Part shown: in pieces, positions 7,443 through 17,060 of the stretch
Layout of the letters: every line of letters begins with the position of its first letter
Numbering within the stretch: position 1 is the first letter of the stretch
Assembly (NCBI GenBank): GCA_902491515.1
Contig: CABUIC010000015.1
Location: forward strand, 1 to 60,736
DNA length: 60,736 nucleotides
Direction of reading: 5' to 3'
DNA from: an uncultured Porphyromonadaceae bacterium
GTDB lineage: Bacteria; Bacteroidota; Bacteroidia; Bacteroidales; Muribaculaceae
The notes under the pieces: model-generated
The model's input: only the letters and a program-made list of their open reading frames with translations
What the model was told of the DNA's origin: nothing
Database searches by the model: none
Position numbers and translations under genes: made by a program

Positions 7443-8693
7443 TCATGCGAGGCAGTCGTCGAGGGCTTCGGTGATGGCCTTGCGGTCCATTCCGCGGCCT
7501 ATGATGACGAGCTTTATCATCCTGTCGCCGTAGACGGGGTCCCAGTCCTCGCGCAGGCGGGCGTCGCGGCGGAGCATGTCGGTGATTTCCTCCTGCGGAG
7601 CGGTGGCGAACCAGTAGCCGGCCTCGCGCATGCTTTTCTGGACGCCGGCCTGCTCGAAGAGGTAGGACATGTCGCGGTTGTTGCTGAAGTAGACGAGTCC
7701 CTTCGAGCGGATTATGGATTTAGGCCAGCGTGAGGCGAGGAAATCGAATTTGTTGAGGTCGAAGGGCTGCCGGCGGTAGTAGACGAAGGTGCCGATGCCG
7801 TATTCCTCGGCCTCGCCTTCCTCGTGGTCATGGTCGTGATGGTGGTGATGATGCTCGTGCTCATGATGATGTTCATGCTCGTGTTCATGCTCGTGCTCAT
7901 GATTGTGCTCGTGGGCCTCGTGGCCGAGGGCATGGGCCTCGTCTTCCTCGGCCTCGGAGACGGGGCGCTCTATTTCGCGGATCCATGTGGCGGAGGTGGC
8001 CACGTCCTCGAAGTCGAAGAGCCCGGTGTGGAGGATTTGGTCGAAGTCGATGTCGGCATAGTCGCACTCGATGATGCGGGCCTTGGGCTGGATGGCGCGG
8101 ATGATGGCCTTGATGCGCTCGGCGTCGGCGGGTGTGACCTCGGAAATCTTGTTGAGGAGAATTATGTTGCAGAATTCAATCTGCTGGATGATGAGGTTCT
8201 CGATGTCGTCCTCGTCGAGGTCTTTGCGTTGGAGGGCTTCGCCGTCGGCGAACTCGCTCTTTAGGCGCAGGGCGTCGACTACCGTGACGATGCAGTCGAG
8301 CTCGGGCAGGGGGAGCCTGTGGGCCGGACCGGCCATCTGCGGCATGGCGCAGATGGTCTGGGCGATGGGCTCGGGCTCGCAGATGCCGCTGGCCTCGATG
8401 ACGATGTAGTCGAACTTGCCGGTCTTGCAAATGTCTGCAAGCTGCTTGATGAGGTCGGTCTTGAGGGTGCAGCAGATGCAGCCGTTCTGGAGGGCCACGA
8501 GGTCGTCGGCGCCCTCGGCTCCGACGATTCCGCCCTTCTGGATGAGGGACGCGTCGATGTTGACTTCGCCGATGTCGTTGACGATTACCGCGAAGCGGAT
8601 TCCGCGGCGGTTGGAGAGTATACGGTTGAGGAGGGTCGTTTTTCCGCTGCCGAGGTAGCCTGTGAGCAGAAGTACGGGAATATCTTTAACCAT
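7443..8693 (-). CDS. CobW/COG0523 family GTP-binding metallochaperone with His-rich insertion
   Basis: A G3E-family P-loop GTPase that delivers a metal (often zinc) to client proteins. The 416-residue protein shows Walker A GYLGSGKT at 12-19, the metal-binding CxCC motif C72-I-C-C75 (NGCICCTL), and the G3E Glu in VIEASGICEPEP. A very long His/Glu/Asp tract near residues 240-285 alternates HEH repeats and six consecutive His, then joins a normal CobW_C domain. This tract is a probable metal store or sensor. It is followed by the rfbB promoter and lies 6 bases downstream of the helicase gene, so it is probably co-transcribed with it. The specific metal is not deducible. Confidence 0.9.
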   Translation of the reverse strand: MVKDIPVLLLTGYLGSGKTTLLNRILSNRRGIRFAVIVNDIGEVNIDASLIQKGGIVGAEGADDLVALQNGCICCTLKTDLIKQLADICKTGKFDYIVIEASGICEPEPIAQTICAMPQMAGPAHRLPLPELDCIVTVVDALRLKSEFADGEALQRKDLDEDDIENLIIQQIEFCNIILLNKISEVTPADAERIKAIIRAIQPKARIIECDYADIDFDQILHTGLFDFEDVATSATWIREIERPVSEAEEDEAHALGHEAHEHNHEHEHEHEHEHHHEHEHHHHHHDHDHEEGEAEEYGIGTFVYYRRQPFDLNKFDFLASRWPKSIIRSKGLVYFSNNRDMSYLFEQAGVQKSMREAGYWFATAPQEEITDMLRRDARLREDWDPVYGDRMIKLVIIGRGMDRKAITEALDDCLA

Positions 8694-8699
8694 TGTTTT

Positions 8700-10058
8700 T
8701 TATTTTAACTGCGTGACGCGCACGCGTTTGTTCTTGAGCTTGAATGGTGCGACGGCGGCTATTGTTTCGCGGGCGCGCCCGGCGGGAACGGCCACGTAGG
8801 CCTGATGGTCCTTGAGCTCGATTGCTCCGAGCTCGCCCGGGCCGAGTCCGCCCTGCTTCATGAAGTAGCCGGCGATGTCGCCCTTGGAAATCTTGTCCTT
8901 TTTCCCGGCGTTGACGTGCAGGGTCTGCCATCTTGCGGCGGGAACGGCCGCGGGGACGGCCGGGAGCTCGATGGCGTCCGTGAGGTCGCTGTCGATGAAG
9001 TCGGGGGTGGCCTCCTCCGGGGAGAGGAGCACGTAGACGTCGCCTTCGGCGCCCATGCGGGCGGTGCGGCCGTTGCGGTGTGTCCACGTCTCGGGCTGGA
9101 GGGGGAGATGGTAGTGGACTATGGCGCGGACGCCCTCGACGTCGAGGCCGCGCGCGGCGAGGTCGGTAGCTACGAGAATCGGGGCCGAGCCGTTGTTGAA
9201 CATCGCCACGGCCTTCTCCCTCTCGCCCTGCTCGAGGCCCCCGTGGTAGAGCGCCGCGGGATAGCCCTCGTGCCGCAGGAAGTTGTAGACGCGCTCGGCG
9301 CTCTCGCGGTGGTTGACGAAGACCATGGTCTTGGGGGCCTCCCCGTCGGTGCCTTGGGTGTCGGCGATGTAGCGGAGGAGGGCGTCGAGGCCCTCGAGCT
9401 TGTCTTTTTTGTCGGAGGCCACGCTGTGGACGCGGAGGGCCGGAGCCGGTGCGGCGCCCGCGTCGCGCGTGAAGTCGAGCACGCGGATGCCCTCGGCCGG
9501 GACGAAGTCGGGTAGCTTGGCGATGGGCGTGGCGGAGGTGAGGATGAGAGTGTCGAGGTTGGGCATGCGGCGTATGGCGCGGCTCATCTCGTCGCGGAAG
9601 CCGAGCTCGAGGCTCTTGTCGAATTCGTCGAGCACGAGGGTGCGGACGTCAAGGAGATTGAGGGTGCCGCGCCGCAGGTGGTCGACGAGGCGCCCGGGCG
9701 TCGCAACGACGATGTCGGGCACGGCGCCTTCGACCGAGCGGGTCTCCATGGCCATGTCGTGGCCGCCGTAGAAGGCCACGGTCTTGTAGTTGGCGCCGGC
9801 CACCGTGCGCACGATTTCGGCAATCTGGAGCACGAGCTCGCGCGACGGGGCCATAACCACGGCCTGCACGAAGCCCCCGGCGCGGCGCAGCGAGCGCAGA
9901 AGCGGGATGATGAAGGCCACGGTCTTCCCGGAGCCCGTAGGTGCGAGGAGCATGAGCTTGCCCGGCAGGGAAAATTCGCTCGTGGCGAGCTGCATGGGGT
10001 TCAGGGCTTCGATTCCGAGGCGGTGGAATATCTTTTCGTGGATTTCTGACAGTTTCAT
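8700..10058 (-). CDS. DEAD-box-type RNA helicase, DbpA-like, with DEFD motif II
   Basis: ATP-dependent RNA helicase of 452 residues, likely acting in ribosome assembly or RNA remodelling. Motifs in order: Q-motif area NPMQ at 20-23, motif I APTGSGKT at 39-46, TPGR at 120-123, motif II as D144-E-F-D147, SAT near 171, and HRNGRTARMG near 325. Motif II reads DEFD instead of DEAD, a conservative but notable change that keeps both acidic residues. The C-terminal 75 residues resemble the DbpA/CsdA RNA-binding (RRM-like) domain. It lies between a glycosyltransferase gene and cobW with 20- and 6-base gaps. The rRNA target is inferred from the DbpA family only. Confidence 0.88.
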   Translation of the reverse strand: MKLSEIHEKIFHRLGIEALNPMQLATSEFSLPGKLMLLAPTGSGKTVAFIIPLLRSLRRAGGFVQAVVMAPSRELVLQIAEIVRTVAGANYKTVAFYGGHDMAMETRSVEGAVPDIVVATPGRLVDHLRRGTLNLLDVRTLVLDEFDKSLELGFRDEMSRAIRRMPNLDTLILTSATPIAKLPDFVPAEGIRVLDFTRDAGAAPAPALRVHSVASDKKDKLEGLDALLRYIADTQGTDGEAPKTMVFVNHRESAERVYNFLRHEGYPAALYHGGLEQGEREKAVAMFNNGSAPILVATDLAARGLDVEGVRAIVHYHLPLQPETWTHRNGRTARMGAEGDVYVLLSPEEATPDFIDSDLTDAIELPAVPAAVPAARWQTLHVNAGKKDKISKGDIAGYFMKQGGLGPGELGAIELKDHQAYVAVPAGRARETIAAVAPFKLKNKRVRVTQLK

Positions 10059-10078
10059 AGTATAAGAGGTCTTTTATG

Positions 10079-11062
10079 TCATATGAAAAGGCTCATGGCC
10101 CGGAGTGCCGGACGGCGCCCGATGAGGTATGCGAGTGCGCCGAGGCGGTTCTTGAGGCGGACGCGGCTGTTTTTCAGCGAGACGGGTGCGAGCTCGCGGA
10201 TTACGCGCACGCAGCGTGCTTCGGCTTCGGGGTCGTCAAGGCCGTGCTTGTACATGAGCAGGAGGATGTTGAAGTGCGCGCTCATGCGGCGGTCGCGGGC
10301 GGCGGGAAGGAGTGAGGGGAGATTTTCGGCGACCCAGCTGACCATCCGGTCGGTGACGTCGAGGGCGTCGAGGCGCCGGGGGCCGAAGGTATGGATTATG
10401 CTCTCGGCGTGCTGGCGGTAGAAGTAGAGAGCTTCGGAGAGGAGCACGGCCTTTGCGGCCCGCGGCCACACGCGGTAGAAGATGTCGAGGTCCTCGTAGA
10501 GGATGCCCCCGGAGAATCGGATGTGCGGCGACTCCCAGAACGCGCGTGCGTAGAGTTTCCCGCAGGCCCCGTTGTCGATAAGCCGCTGGTACATCCCAGC
10601 TTCCGCTGCCTCGGCGCCGGAGAGAATTGTGAGGGCCTGGTTCCGGACGCACGGACCGTGCGTCCCTGCACTCAGGGGCGCTGCGTCCGCGAATGTTTCA
10701 AATGGAGCGAGGACGAGGTCGGCGCCGGTTTCGGCGGCGGTATCGGCGAGGGTCTGAAGGGCGTGGGGCGGGATGAGATCGTCGGCATCCATGAAGTAGA
10801 CGTAGCGGCCTCCGGCGCGGTCGAGTCCGGCATTGCGGGCGTCGGAGAGCCCTCCGTTGGCCTTGTGGACTACCTTTACCCTTGCGTCGCGGGCCGCCGC
10901 GCGGTCGCAGATTGCCCCGGTGGAGTCTGTTGAGCCGTCGTCGACGAGAATCAGCTCCCAGTCGGTAAAAGTCTGGGCATAAACGGCTTCGAGAGCTTCC
11001 TCAAGGAAGCTCTCGGCGTTGTATGCGGGGATTATTACCGAAATGGTCGGGAGCATTTTCAA
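10079..11062 (-). CDS. Family 2 glycosyltransferase
   Basis: GT-A glycosyltransferase of 327 residues, cytoplasmic, using a nucleotide sugar. PTISVIIPAYNAESFLEEAL starts the fold, D41-D42-G-S binds the nucleotide, and D92-A-D-D95 is the metal-binding DxD. The C-terminal 100 residues are Arg-rich with ILLLMYKHG, consistent with membrane association. An alternative start two codons in (11056) is equally possible. It is separated from the thioredoxin gene by a repeat-bearing gap and lies 20 bases upstream of the helicase. The acceptor is unknown; it resembles the 43233-44195 enzyme in length and architecture. Confidence 0.88.
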   Translation of the reverse strand: MKMLPTISVIIPAYNAESFLEEALEAVYAQTFTDWELILVDDGSTDSTGAICDRAAARDARVKVVHKANGGLSDARNAGLDRAGGRYVYFMDADDLIPPHALQTLADTAAETGADLVLAPFETFADAAPLSAGTHGPCVRNQALTILSGAEAAEAGMYQRLIDNGACGKLYARAFWESPHIRFSGGILYEDLDIFYRVWPRAAKAVLLSEALYFYRQHAESIIHTFGPRRLDALDVTDRMVSWVAENLPSLLPAARDRRMSAHFNILLLMYKHGLDDPEAEARCVRVIRELAPVSLKNSRVRLKNRLGALAYLIGRRPALRAMSLFI

Positions 11063-11168
11063 TTGAATAATGAATCCGGAGAGACTTCCCCGAATGTCGG
11101 GACTGTGTCAAAATTCCGTTGAGTAGAAAATTCTTGAAATTTCCTTGCTTTAACCCGTTGAAATTGAG

Positions 11169-11195
11169 TAGGGACGCACCACTGGCGCGTCCGCC
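11169..11195 (+). repeat. Family A palindromic repeat, imperfect copy
   Basis: TAGGGACGC...GCGTCCGCC with a mixed core (ACCACTGG), so this copy is a decayed palindrome. The arms match the other family A copies at 18696, 18754, 20214, 20414 and 28241. Confidence 0.75.
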
Positions 11196-11221
11196 CCGAA
11201 CCGGCGGATTTGAATTTTGAC
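11196..11221 (+). repeat. Family D dispersed motif
   Basis: A motif of the form CCGAACCGGCGG then ATTTGAATTTTGAC. Close copies lie at 42812-42830 and 43170-43195. Confidence 0.65.
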
Positions 11222-11290
11222 TCCCCCCTCGTCTTTGTCCGCCTTGATGCCGCGGACTGCGGAAAGGATCGGATTTTGACAGGACGTCTC

Positions 11291-11782
11291 TTACTTGTTC
11301 CCGAGGTTTTTCTCGATGATGGCGGCGAAATTCTCGTAGGGGAGAATTTTGGAAGTGCCTACGTAGACTTCCCTCGAGCCGTCAGGGCGGATGAAAAGCA
11401 CGGTGGGGACGAGACCTTCGAGGCCGAAGTCCGGCATCATAGAGGGCACCGTGTCAATATCCACCGACACGAATGTGGCCTTGCCCTCAAAGTTCTTTGC
11501 GGCCTCGTCGAAAACGGGCTTGAACATGCGGCAGGGGCCGCACCATACGGCGTTGAAGTCGATGACCGTCAGGCGGTCCACTTTCTTGCCGGGGGTGTAG
11601 TAATCGCCTTCGGTGAGGTACACGACGCCGTCCTCGGAGGCTTCGGGGGAGACGGTCACGGCGTTGTCGTCGCCTGCGGCGGCTACGGCGTCGGCCTTCT
11701 CGGCGGTGGCGTCCTTCGAGCCGCATGAGCCCGCTGCTAGGGCCAGAACGGCGACGCCAAATAGCTGGAATATCTTTTTCAT
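11291..11782 (-). CDS. Thioredoxin-family lipoprotein
   Basis: Probable periplasmic, membrane-anchored thiol-disulfide protein of 163 residues. The N-terminus is a lipoprotein signal (MKKIFQLFGVAVLALAAGSC, lipid-modified C20). A disordered Ala/Asp-rich linker follows to about 50, then a thioredoxin fold with C81-G-P-C84 in AVWCGPCRMFKP and the cis-Pro loop in LVPTVLF. The start at 11782 is chosen because it begins the signal sequence; an upstream in-frame ATG lies inside mdh. It is transcribed in the same direction as mdh but separated from it by a hairpin. The substrate is unknown; the window also encodes a complete DsbD that could reduce it. Confidence 0.88.
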   Translation of the reverse strand: MKKIFQLFGVAVLALAAGSCGSKDATAEKADAVAAAGDDNAVTVSPEASEDGVVYLTEGDYYTPGKKVDRLTVIDFNAVWCGPCRMFKPVFDEAAKNFEGKATFVSVDIDTVPSMMPDFGLEGLVPTVLFIRPDGSREVYVGTSKILPYENFAAIIEKNLGNK

Positions 11783-11814
11783 ACAGGAGGTTTTAAGTCT
11801 GATGTATAACAACG

Positions 11815-11842
11815 AAGGCCGGTCGGAGGTTCGGCCGGCCTT
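11815..11842 (-). terminator. Hairpin between mdh and the thioredoxin gene
   Basis: AAGGCCGG (11815-11822) pairs with CCGGCCTT (11835-11842). It follows the mdh stop on the minus strand, but the downstream U-run is weak, so it could be a poor terminator or an attenuating hairpin. Confidence 0.5.
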
Positions 11843-11859
11843 CTGTGAGGGGTGAGCCT

Positions 11860-12786
11860 TTAGTTGAGGGCGGCGTTGGTCTTGTGGACGGCTTCGGCGC
11901 TCTTGTGGAAGAGTTCCTTCTCTTCGGCGTTGAGGTCGAATTCCACGATTTTCTCGATGCCGCCCTTGCCGAGGATGCAGGGCACGCCGATGCAGAGGTC
12001 CTTCTCGCCGTATTCGCCGTCGAGGAGGGCCGAGCACGAGATGAGCTTCTTCTGGTCGTGGAGCACGGCGGCAACTACCTGTGCTGCGGCTGCGCCGGGA
12101 GCGTACCAGGCCGAGGTGCCGAGGAGTTTCGTCAGCGTGGCGCCGCCCACCATGGTGTCGGCAGCAACCTTGTCGAGCTGCTCGGCGGGCAGGAGCGTGG
12201 AGGCGGGGATGCCGCGGTAGGCGGCGTAGCGCTTCAGCGGAATCATCGTCGTGTCGCCGTGGCCGCCGATTACGATGCCTTCAACCTCAGTGGCGTTGGC
12301 GCCGAGGGCGAGGCTGAGGAAGTACTTGAAGCGGGCGCTGTCGAGGGCGCCGCCCATGCCGATGATGCGGTTCTTGGGCAGACCCATTTCCTTGTGAAGG
12401 AGGTAGGTCATCGTGTCCATGGGGTTCGACACGCAGATGATGACGGCCTCGGGAGAGTGGGCGAGGATGCTGCTGGCTACGCTCTTCACGATGCCGGCGT
12501 TCACGCCGATGAGCTCTTCGCGGGTCATGCCGGGCTTGCGGGGGATACCGGAGGTGATGACCACTACGTCGGAGCCTTCGGTCTTGGCGTAGTCGTTGGT
12601 CACGCCCGTGAGGCGTGTGTTGATGCCCAGGATTGAGGCGGTCTGCATGATGTCCATGGCCTTGCCTTCGGCAACGCCTTCCTTAATGTCGAGGAGAACG
12701 ACTTCGTCGGCCATCTGATTGGTGACCAGAACGTTTGCGCAGGTAGCGCCTACATTGCCGGCGCCTACAACAGTAACTTTTGACAT
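11860..12786 (-). CDS. mdh: Malate dehydrogenase
   Basis: NAD-dependent interconversion of malate and oxaloacetate, 308 residues, the LDH-like MDH type. It has VTVVGAGNVGATCA as the Rossmann loop at the N-terminus, D33 in VVLLDIKEG favouring NAD, the substrate loop GIPRKPGMTR with the malate-specifying Arg, SNPMDTMTYL, and the catalytic His in IGGHGDTTMIPL. Proximity to fumarate reductase/succinate dehydrogenase genes, and malic enzyme elsewhere in the window, fits the reductive succinate branch used by Bacteroidales. Transcription probably starts at the -7 element at 12861-12868. Confidence 0.96.
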   Translation of the reverse strand: MSKVTVVGAGNVGATCANVLVTNQMADEVVLLDIKEGVAEGKAMDIMQTASILGINTRLTGVTNDYAKTEGSDVVVITSGIPRKPGMTREELIGVNAGIVKSVASSILAHSPEAVIICVSNPMDTMTYLLHKEMGLPKNRIIGMGGALDSARFKYFLSLALGANATEVEGIVIGGHGDTTMIPLKRYAAYRGIPASTLLPAEQLDKVAADTMVGGATLTKLLGTSAWYAPGAAAAQVVAAVLHDQKKLISCSALLDGEYGEKDLCIGVPCILGKGGIEKIVEFDLNAEEKELFHKSAEAVHKTNAALN

Positions 12787-12860
12787 AGCTCTTTATGCTT
12801 TATTGGTTGAATGTTATGATCGATTGTGCCGGAAGCGGTGAGGCTTCCTGTTTCGTGGTG

Positions 12861-12868
12861 CAAATATA
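12861..12868 (-). promoter_or_regulatory. Candidate -7 element upstream of mdh
   Basis: TATATTTG on the minus strand, matching TAnnTTTG, about 75 bases before the mdh ATG. No clear TTTG lies at the expected -33 distance. A small GGAAGC/GCTTCC hairpin (12831-12848) would lie in the leader. Confidence 0.45.
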
Positions 12869-12931
12869 AAGAAAAATTTCCGCAATTCCCCTATTTTTTC
12901 GCGAAAAAAATCCCGCCCCGTGAAAAGTAAC

Positions 12932-12964
12932 AAAAAACACCCGCGCCGGGCGTCGGCGCGGGTG
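12932..12964 (-). terminator. Rho-independent terminator of the sdh/frd operon
   Basis: The minus-strand hairpin CACCCGCGCC/GGCGCGGGTG (12964-12955 with 12947-12938) has a 7-base loop and is followed by a run of six U (12937-12932). It lies 28 bases after the iron-sulfur subunit stop. Confidence 0.85.
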
Positions 12965-12991
12965 TCTGTGCATTGATATGGTCTCGGAGGC

Positions 12992-13747
12992 TTATTCCGA
13001 GCACTTGGCGTTGATGAACTCGCGGTTGAGGCGGGCAATGTTGCTCAGAGGGATGTTCTTGGGGCATTCGGCGGCGCAGGCACCGGTGTTGGTGCAGTTG
13101 CCGAAGCCGAGCTCGTCCATCTTCGCTACCATCGCGCGGGCGCGGCGCTTGCGCTCTACCTGACCCTGGGGCAGGAGGGCGAACTGGCTGACCTTCGCCG
13201 AAACGAAGAGCATTGCCGAGCCGTTCTTGCAGGCTGCCACGCAGGCGCCGCAGCCGATGCAGGTGGCGGAGTCCATCGCCATGTCGGCGACTTCCTTCGA
13301 GATGGGGAGGTTGTTGGCGTCCTGAGCGCCTCCGCAGTTGAACGACACGTAGCCGCCGGCCTGCTGGATTTTGTCGAAGGCGTTGCGGTCCACCATGAGG
13401 TCGCGGATGACGGGGAAGGCCGCCGAGCGCCAGGGCTCGATGGTGATGGTGTCGCCGTCCTTGAACTTGCGCATGTGGAGCTGGCAGGTGGTGATGCCCT
13501 GAACGGGGCCGTGGGGATGGCCGTTGATGTAGAGGGAGCACATGCCGCAGATGCCTTCACGGCAGTCGTTGTCGAAAACCACAGGCTCCTCGCCGCGCTC
13601 TACCAGCTGCTGGTTGAGCATGTCGAGCATTTCGAGGAAGGAGCTGCCGGTGCTGACGTTGTCGAGGTGGTAGTTGACGAACTGGCCTTTTTCCTTCGGA
13701 CCACGCTGACGCCAGATTTTGAGATTTACGCTTATTGTATTTTCCAT
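12992..13747 (-). CDS. sdhB: Succinate dehydrogenase/fumarate reductase iron-sulfur subunit
   Basis: The electron-transfer subunit of the membrane-bound complex, 251 residues. Ligand sets are visible in order: the [2Fe-2S] site in CREGICGMC...CQLHM near 62-90, then CIGCGACVAACKN (around 152-164) and CTNTGACAAECPKNI (around 206-220) for the [4Fe-4S] and [3Fe-4S] clusters. The start MENTISVNLKIWRQ is typical of the Bacteroidota form. It is the last gene of a CAB-ordered operon (cytochrome b, flavoprotein, iron-sulfur), 24 bases after the flavoprotein gene. In gut Bacteroidales this complex mainly runs as fumarate reductase; the direction is inferred, not seen. Confidence 0.96.
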   Translation of the reverse strand: MENTISVNLKIWRQRGPKEKGQFVNYHLDNVSTGSSFLEMLDMLNQQLVERGEEPVVFDNDCREGICGMCSLYINGHPHGPVQGITTCQLHMRKFKDGDTITIEPWRSAAFPVIRDLMVDRNAFDKIQQAGGYVSFNCGGAQDANNLPISKEVADMAMDSATCIGCGACVAACKNGSAMLFVSAKVSQFALLPQGQVERKRRARAMVAKMDELGFGNCTNTGACAAECPKNIPLSNIARLNREFINAKCSE

Positions 13748-13771
13748 TTTGGTGCTTGGGGGGTTGAAGGA

Positions 13772-15799
<2,028 letters not shown>

Positions 15800-15811
15800 A
15801 TCTCTGAGTGA

Positions 15812-16852
15812 TTATTCGTTGGTGTTAGCGTTTTCCTGACCGGCGAGCTGTTTGGCGTAGCCGATCTGCTGTTCGAGCTGCTGGGCGAAGCGCGACATAT
15901 TGTTCACGCTCTTGATGCTTACGCCAGGGCACTGCTTCTCGGCGTATTCCACGATTTTCTGCGCGTCCTCGAGGTAGGCCGGGGCCTGCTCCACGAAGAA
16001 GTTGATCTGAGCTTTCTGCATGGCCTGCATGTCGTTCTTGTCGACGGCGGCCATGGTCTTGGATGCGGCGGCCTCGAAGTCCTCCATGAGGGCGTCGGCG
16101 CGCTCGCCCCAGTATTCGCCGTACTGCTCGGTCAGGGCGTAGTTCGTCGTGTAGTAGTTCTTGTGGGCGAGAACCGTGAATACCACTGCCTGAGCCACGA
16201 AGAGAGCAACTACTATGGACGTCCACCAGCAGCCGATGGTCTTCAGGCGCGAAATCCAGATGTTGTTGTCCCAGCCGATGGTGTGGAACATCGACCAGAA
16301 GCCGTGGTTCATGTGGAACCAGAGGGCAGCGAAGCCGATGATGTACACTACGGGTGTCCACCACTGCTGGAAGGCGAGCTGGAGGAAGAGCGTGCCCATG
16401 GCGGGGGAGGCCGGTACGCCGGCTACCTCCGGAAGGACCGTAAGTTCATGGGAAACAAGCTCCTGAAGCTGCATCTTGGCCCAGAACTGGGTCATGTGCA
16501 CTACGAGGAAGGCGAGGATGACGATGCCGAGGACGAGCATGTTCTTAGACGACCACTCCACCTGAGGCGGACGGCTGTTCACGAGGTAGCGGTCGGCGCC
16601 GCGGGCGCGTCGGTTCTGTACCGTCAGCCATACGGCGTAGAAGATGTGGATGATGAAGAGGGCTGCGAGGCCGATTGAGGCCACGAGGGCATACCAGTTG
16701 GCGCCGAGGAACTCACAAATCATATTGTAAGCCGTGGGCCAGAGGATAGCCACCGAGTTCATCAACACGTGAAAAGTTACGAATAGGACGAGGCAGACGC
16801 CCGTGAGGGCCATCACGAACTTACGTCCTATAGATGAGCTTGTTAACCACAT
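15812..16852 (-). CDS. sdhC: Succinate dehydrogenase/fumarate reductase cytochrome b subunit with long C-terminal extension
   Basis: The five-helix dihaem cytochrome b anchor of the complex. Membrane segments fall near 12-36, 52-78, 104-122, 163-182 and 210-231, with candidate haem ligands H28, H69, H119 and H180/H183. The known family is roughly 230-260 residues; this protein is 346. The extra 110 residues after the fifth helix (about 236-346) are charged, predicted helical and contain one Cys (C308), with no second membrane span. The membrane domain begins MWLTSSSIGRKFVMALTG, standard for Bacteroidota. It is the first gene of the CAB operon. Confidence 0.94.
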   Translation of the reverse strand: MWLTSSSIGRKFVMALTGVCLVLFVTFHVLMNSVAILWPTAYNMICEFLGANWYALVASIGLAALFIIHIFYAVWLTVQNRRARGADRYLVNSRPPQVEWSSKNMLVLGIVILAFLVVHMTQFWAKMQLQELVSHELTVLPEVAGVPASPAMGTLFLQLAFQQWWTPVVYIIGFAALWFHMNHGFWSMFHTIGWDNNIWISRLKTIGCWWTSIVVALFVAQAVVFTVLAHKNYYTTNYALTEQYGEYWGERADALMEDFEAAASKTMAAVDKNDMQAMQKAQINFFVEQAPAYLEDAQKIVEYAEKQCPGVSIKSVNNMSRFAQQLEQQIGYAKQLAGQENANTNE

Positions 16853-17060
16853 AGGATGAATGTTTGAAGATTAATATTATTTGTAGTAGTTTTTTTCGTA
16901 TGCTGTGGGCGTGCCGACGCGTCGGTACGCTTTGTCCTGCAAAATTAGCATATTTTAGCCAATTAAAGAAAAAAATCCGTATAAATTTTTCGCGAAGTGG
17001 CACCCTGTATGGGTGCCACGGGGGTAGGCAGGGGTTTTAACCCCTGTACATCAATCCATT
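16853..17060. other. Intergenic gap with sdh upstream region and hairpin pair
   Basis: Holds the upstream region of the sdh operon, with a possible -7 element TAATTTTG on the minus strand at 16947-16940 and no clear -33. It also holds the family C paired hairpins at 16997-17046. No gene is seen. Confidence 0.5.
16997..17046 (+). repeat. Family C paired hairpins, copy 1
   Basis: Two adjacent perfect hairpins: GTGGCACCC/GGGTGCCAC (16997-17005, 17011-17019) and CAGGGGTT/AACCCCTG (17029-17036, 17039-17046), followed by TACATCAAT. The same order and tail recur at 42941-42996. Confidence 0.75.

Larger units (their letters stand above)
11063..11290. other. Repeat-bearing intergenic gap
   Basis: Between the thioredoxin and glycosyltransferase genes. 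No gene is seen. It contains a family A palindrome (11169-11195) directly followed by a family D motif (11196-11221). An inverted fragment of the family D end, GTGTCAAAATTCCG, lies near 11106-11119, so the gap looks assembled from dispersed repeats. Confidence 0.6.

Noticed and set aside
6153..7733. A 526-codon plus-strand frame over rfbB and the cobW 3' end
   Set aside because: Antisense to rfbB, whose catalytic triad and promoter are clear.
11782..12037. A longer start for the thioredoxin lipoprotein upstream of 11782
   Set aside because: It lies in mdh in another frame and would destroy the lipoprotein signal.
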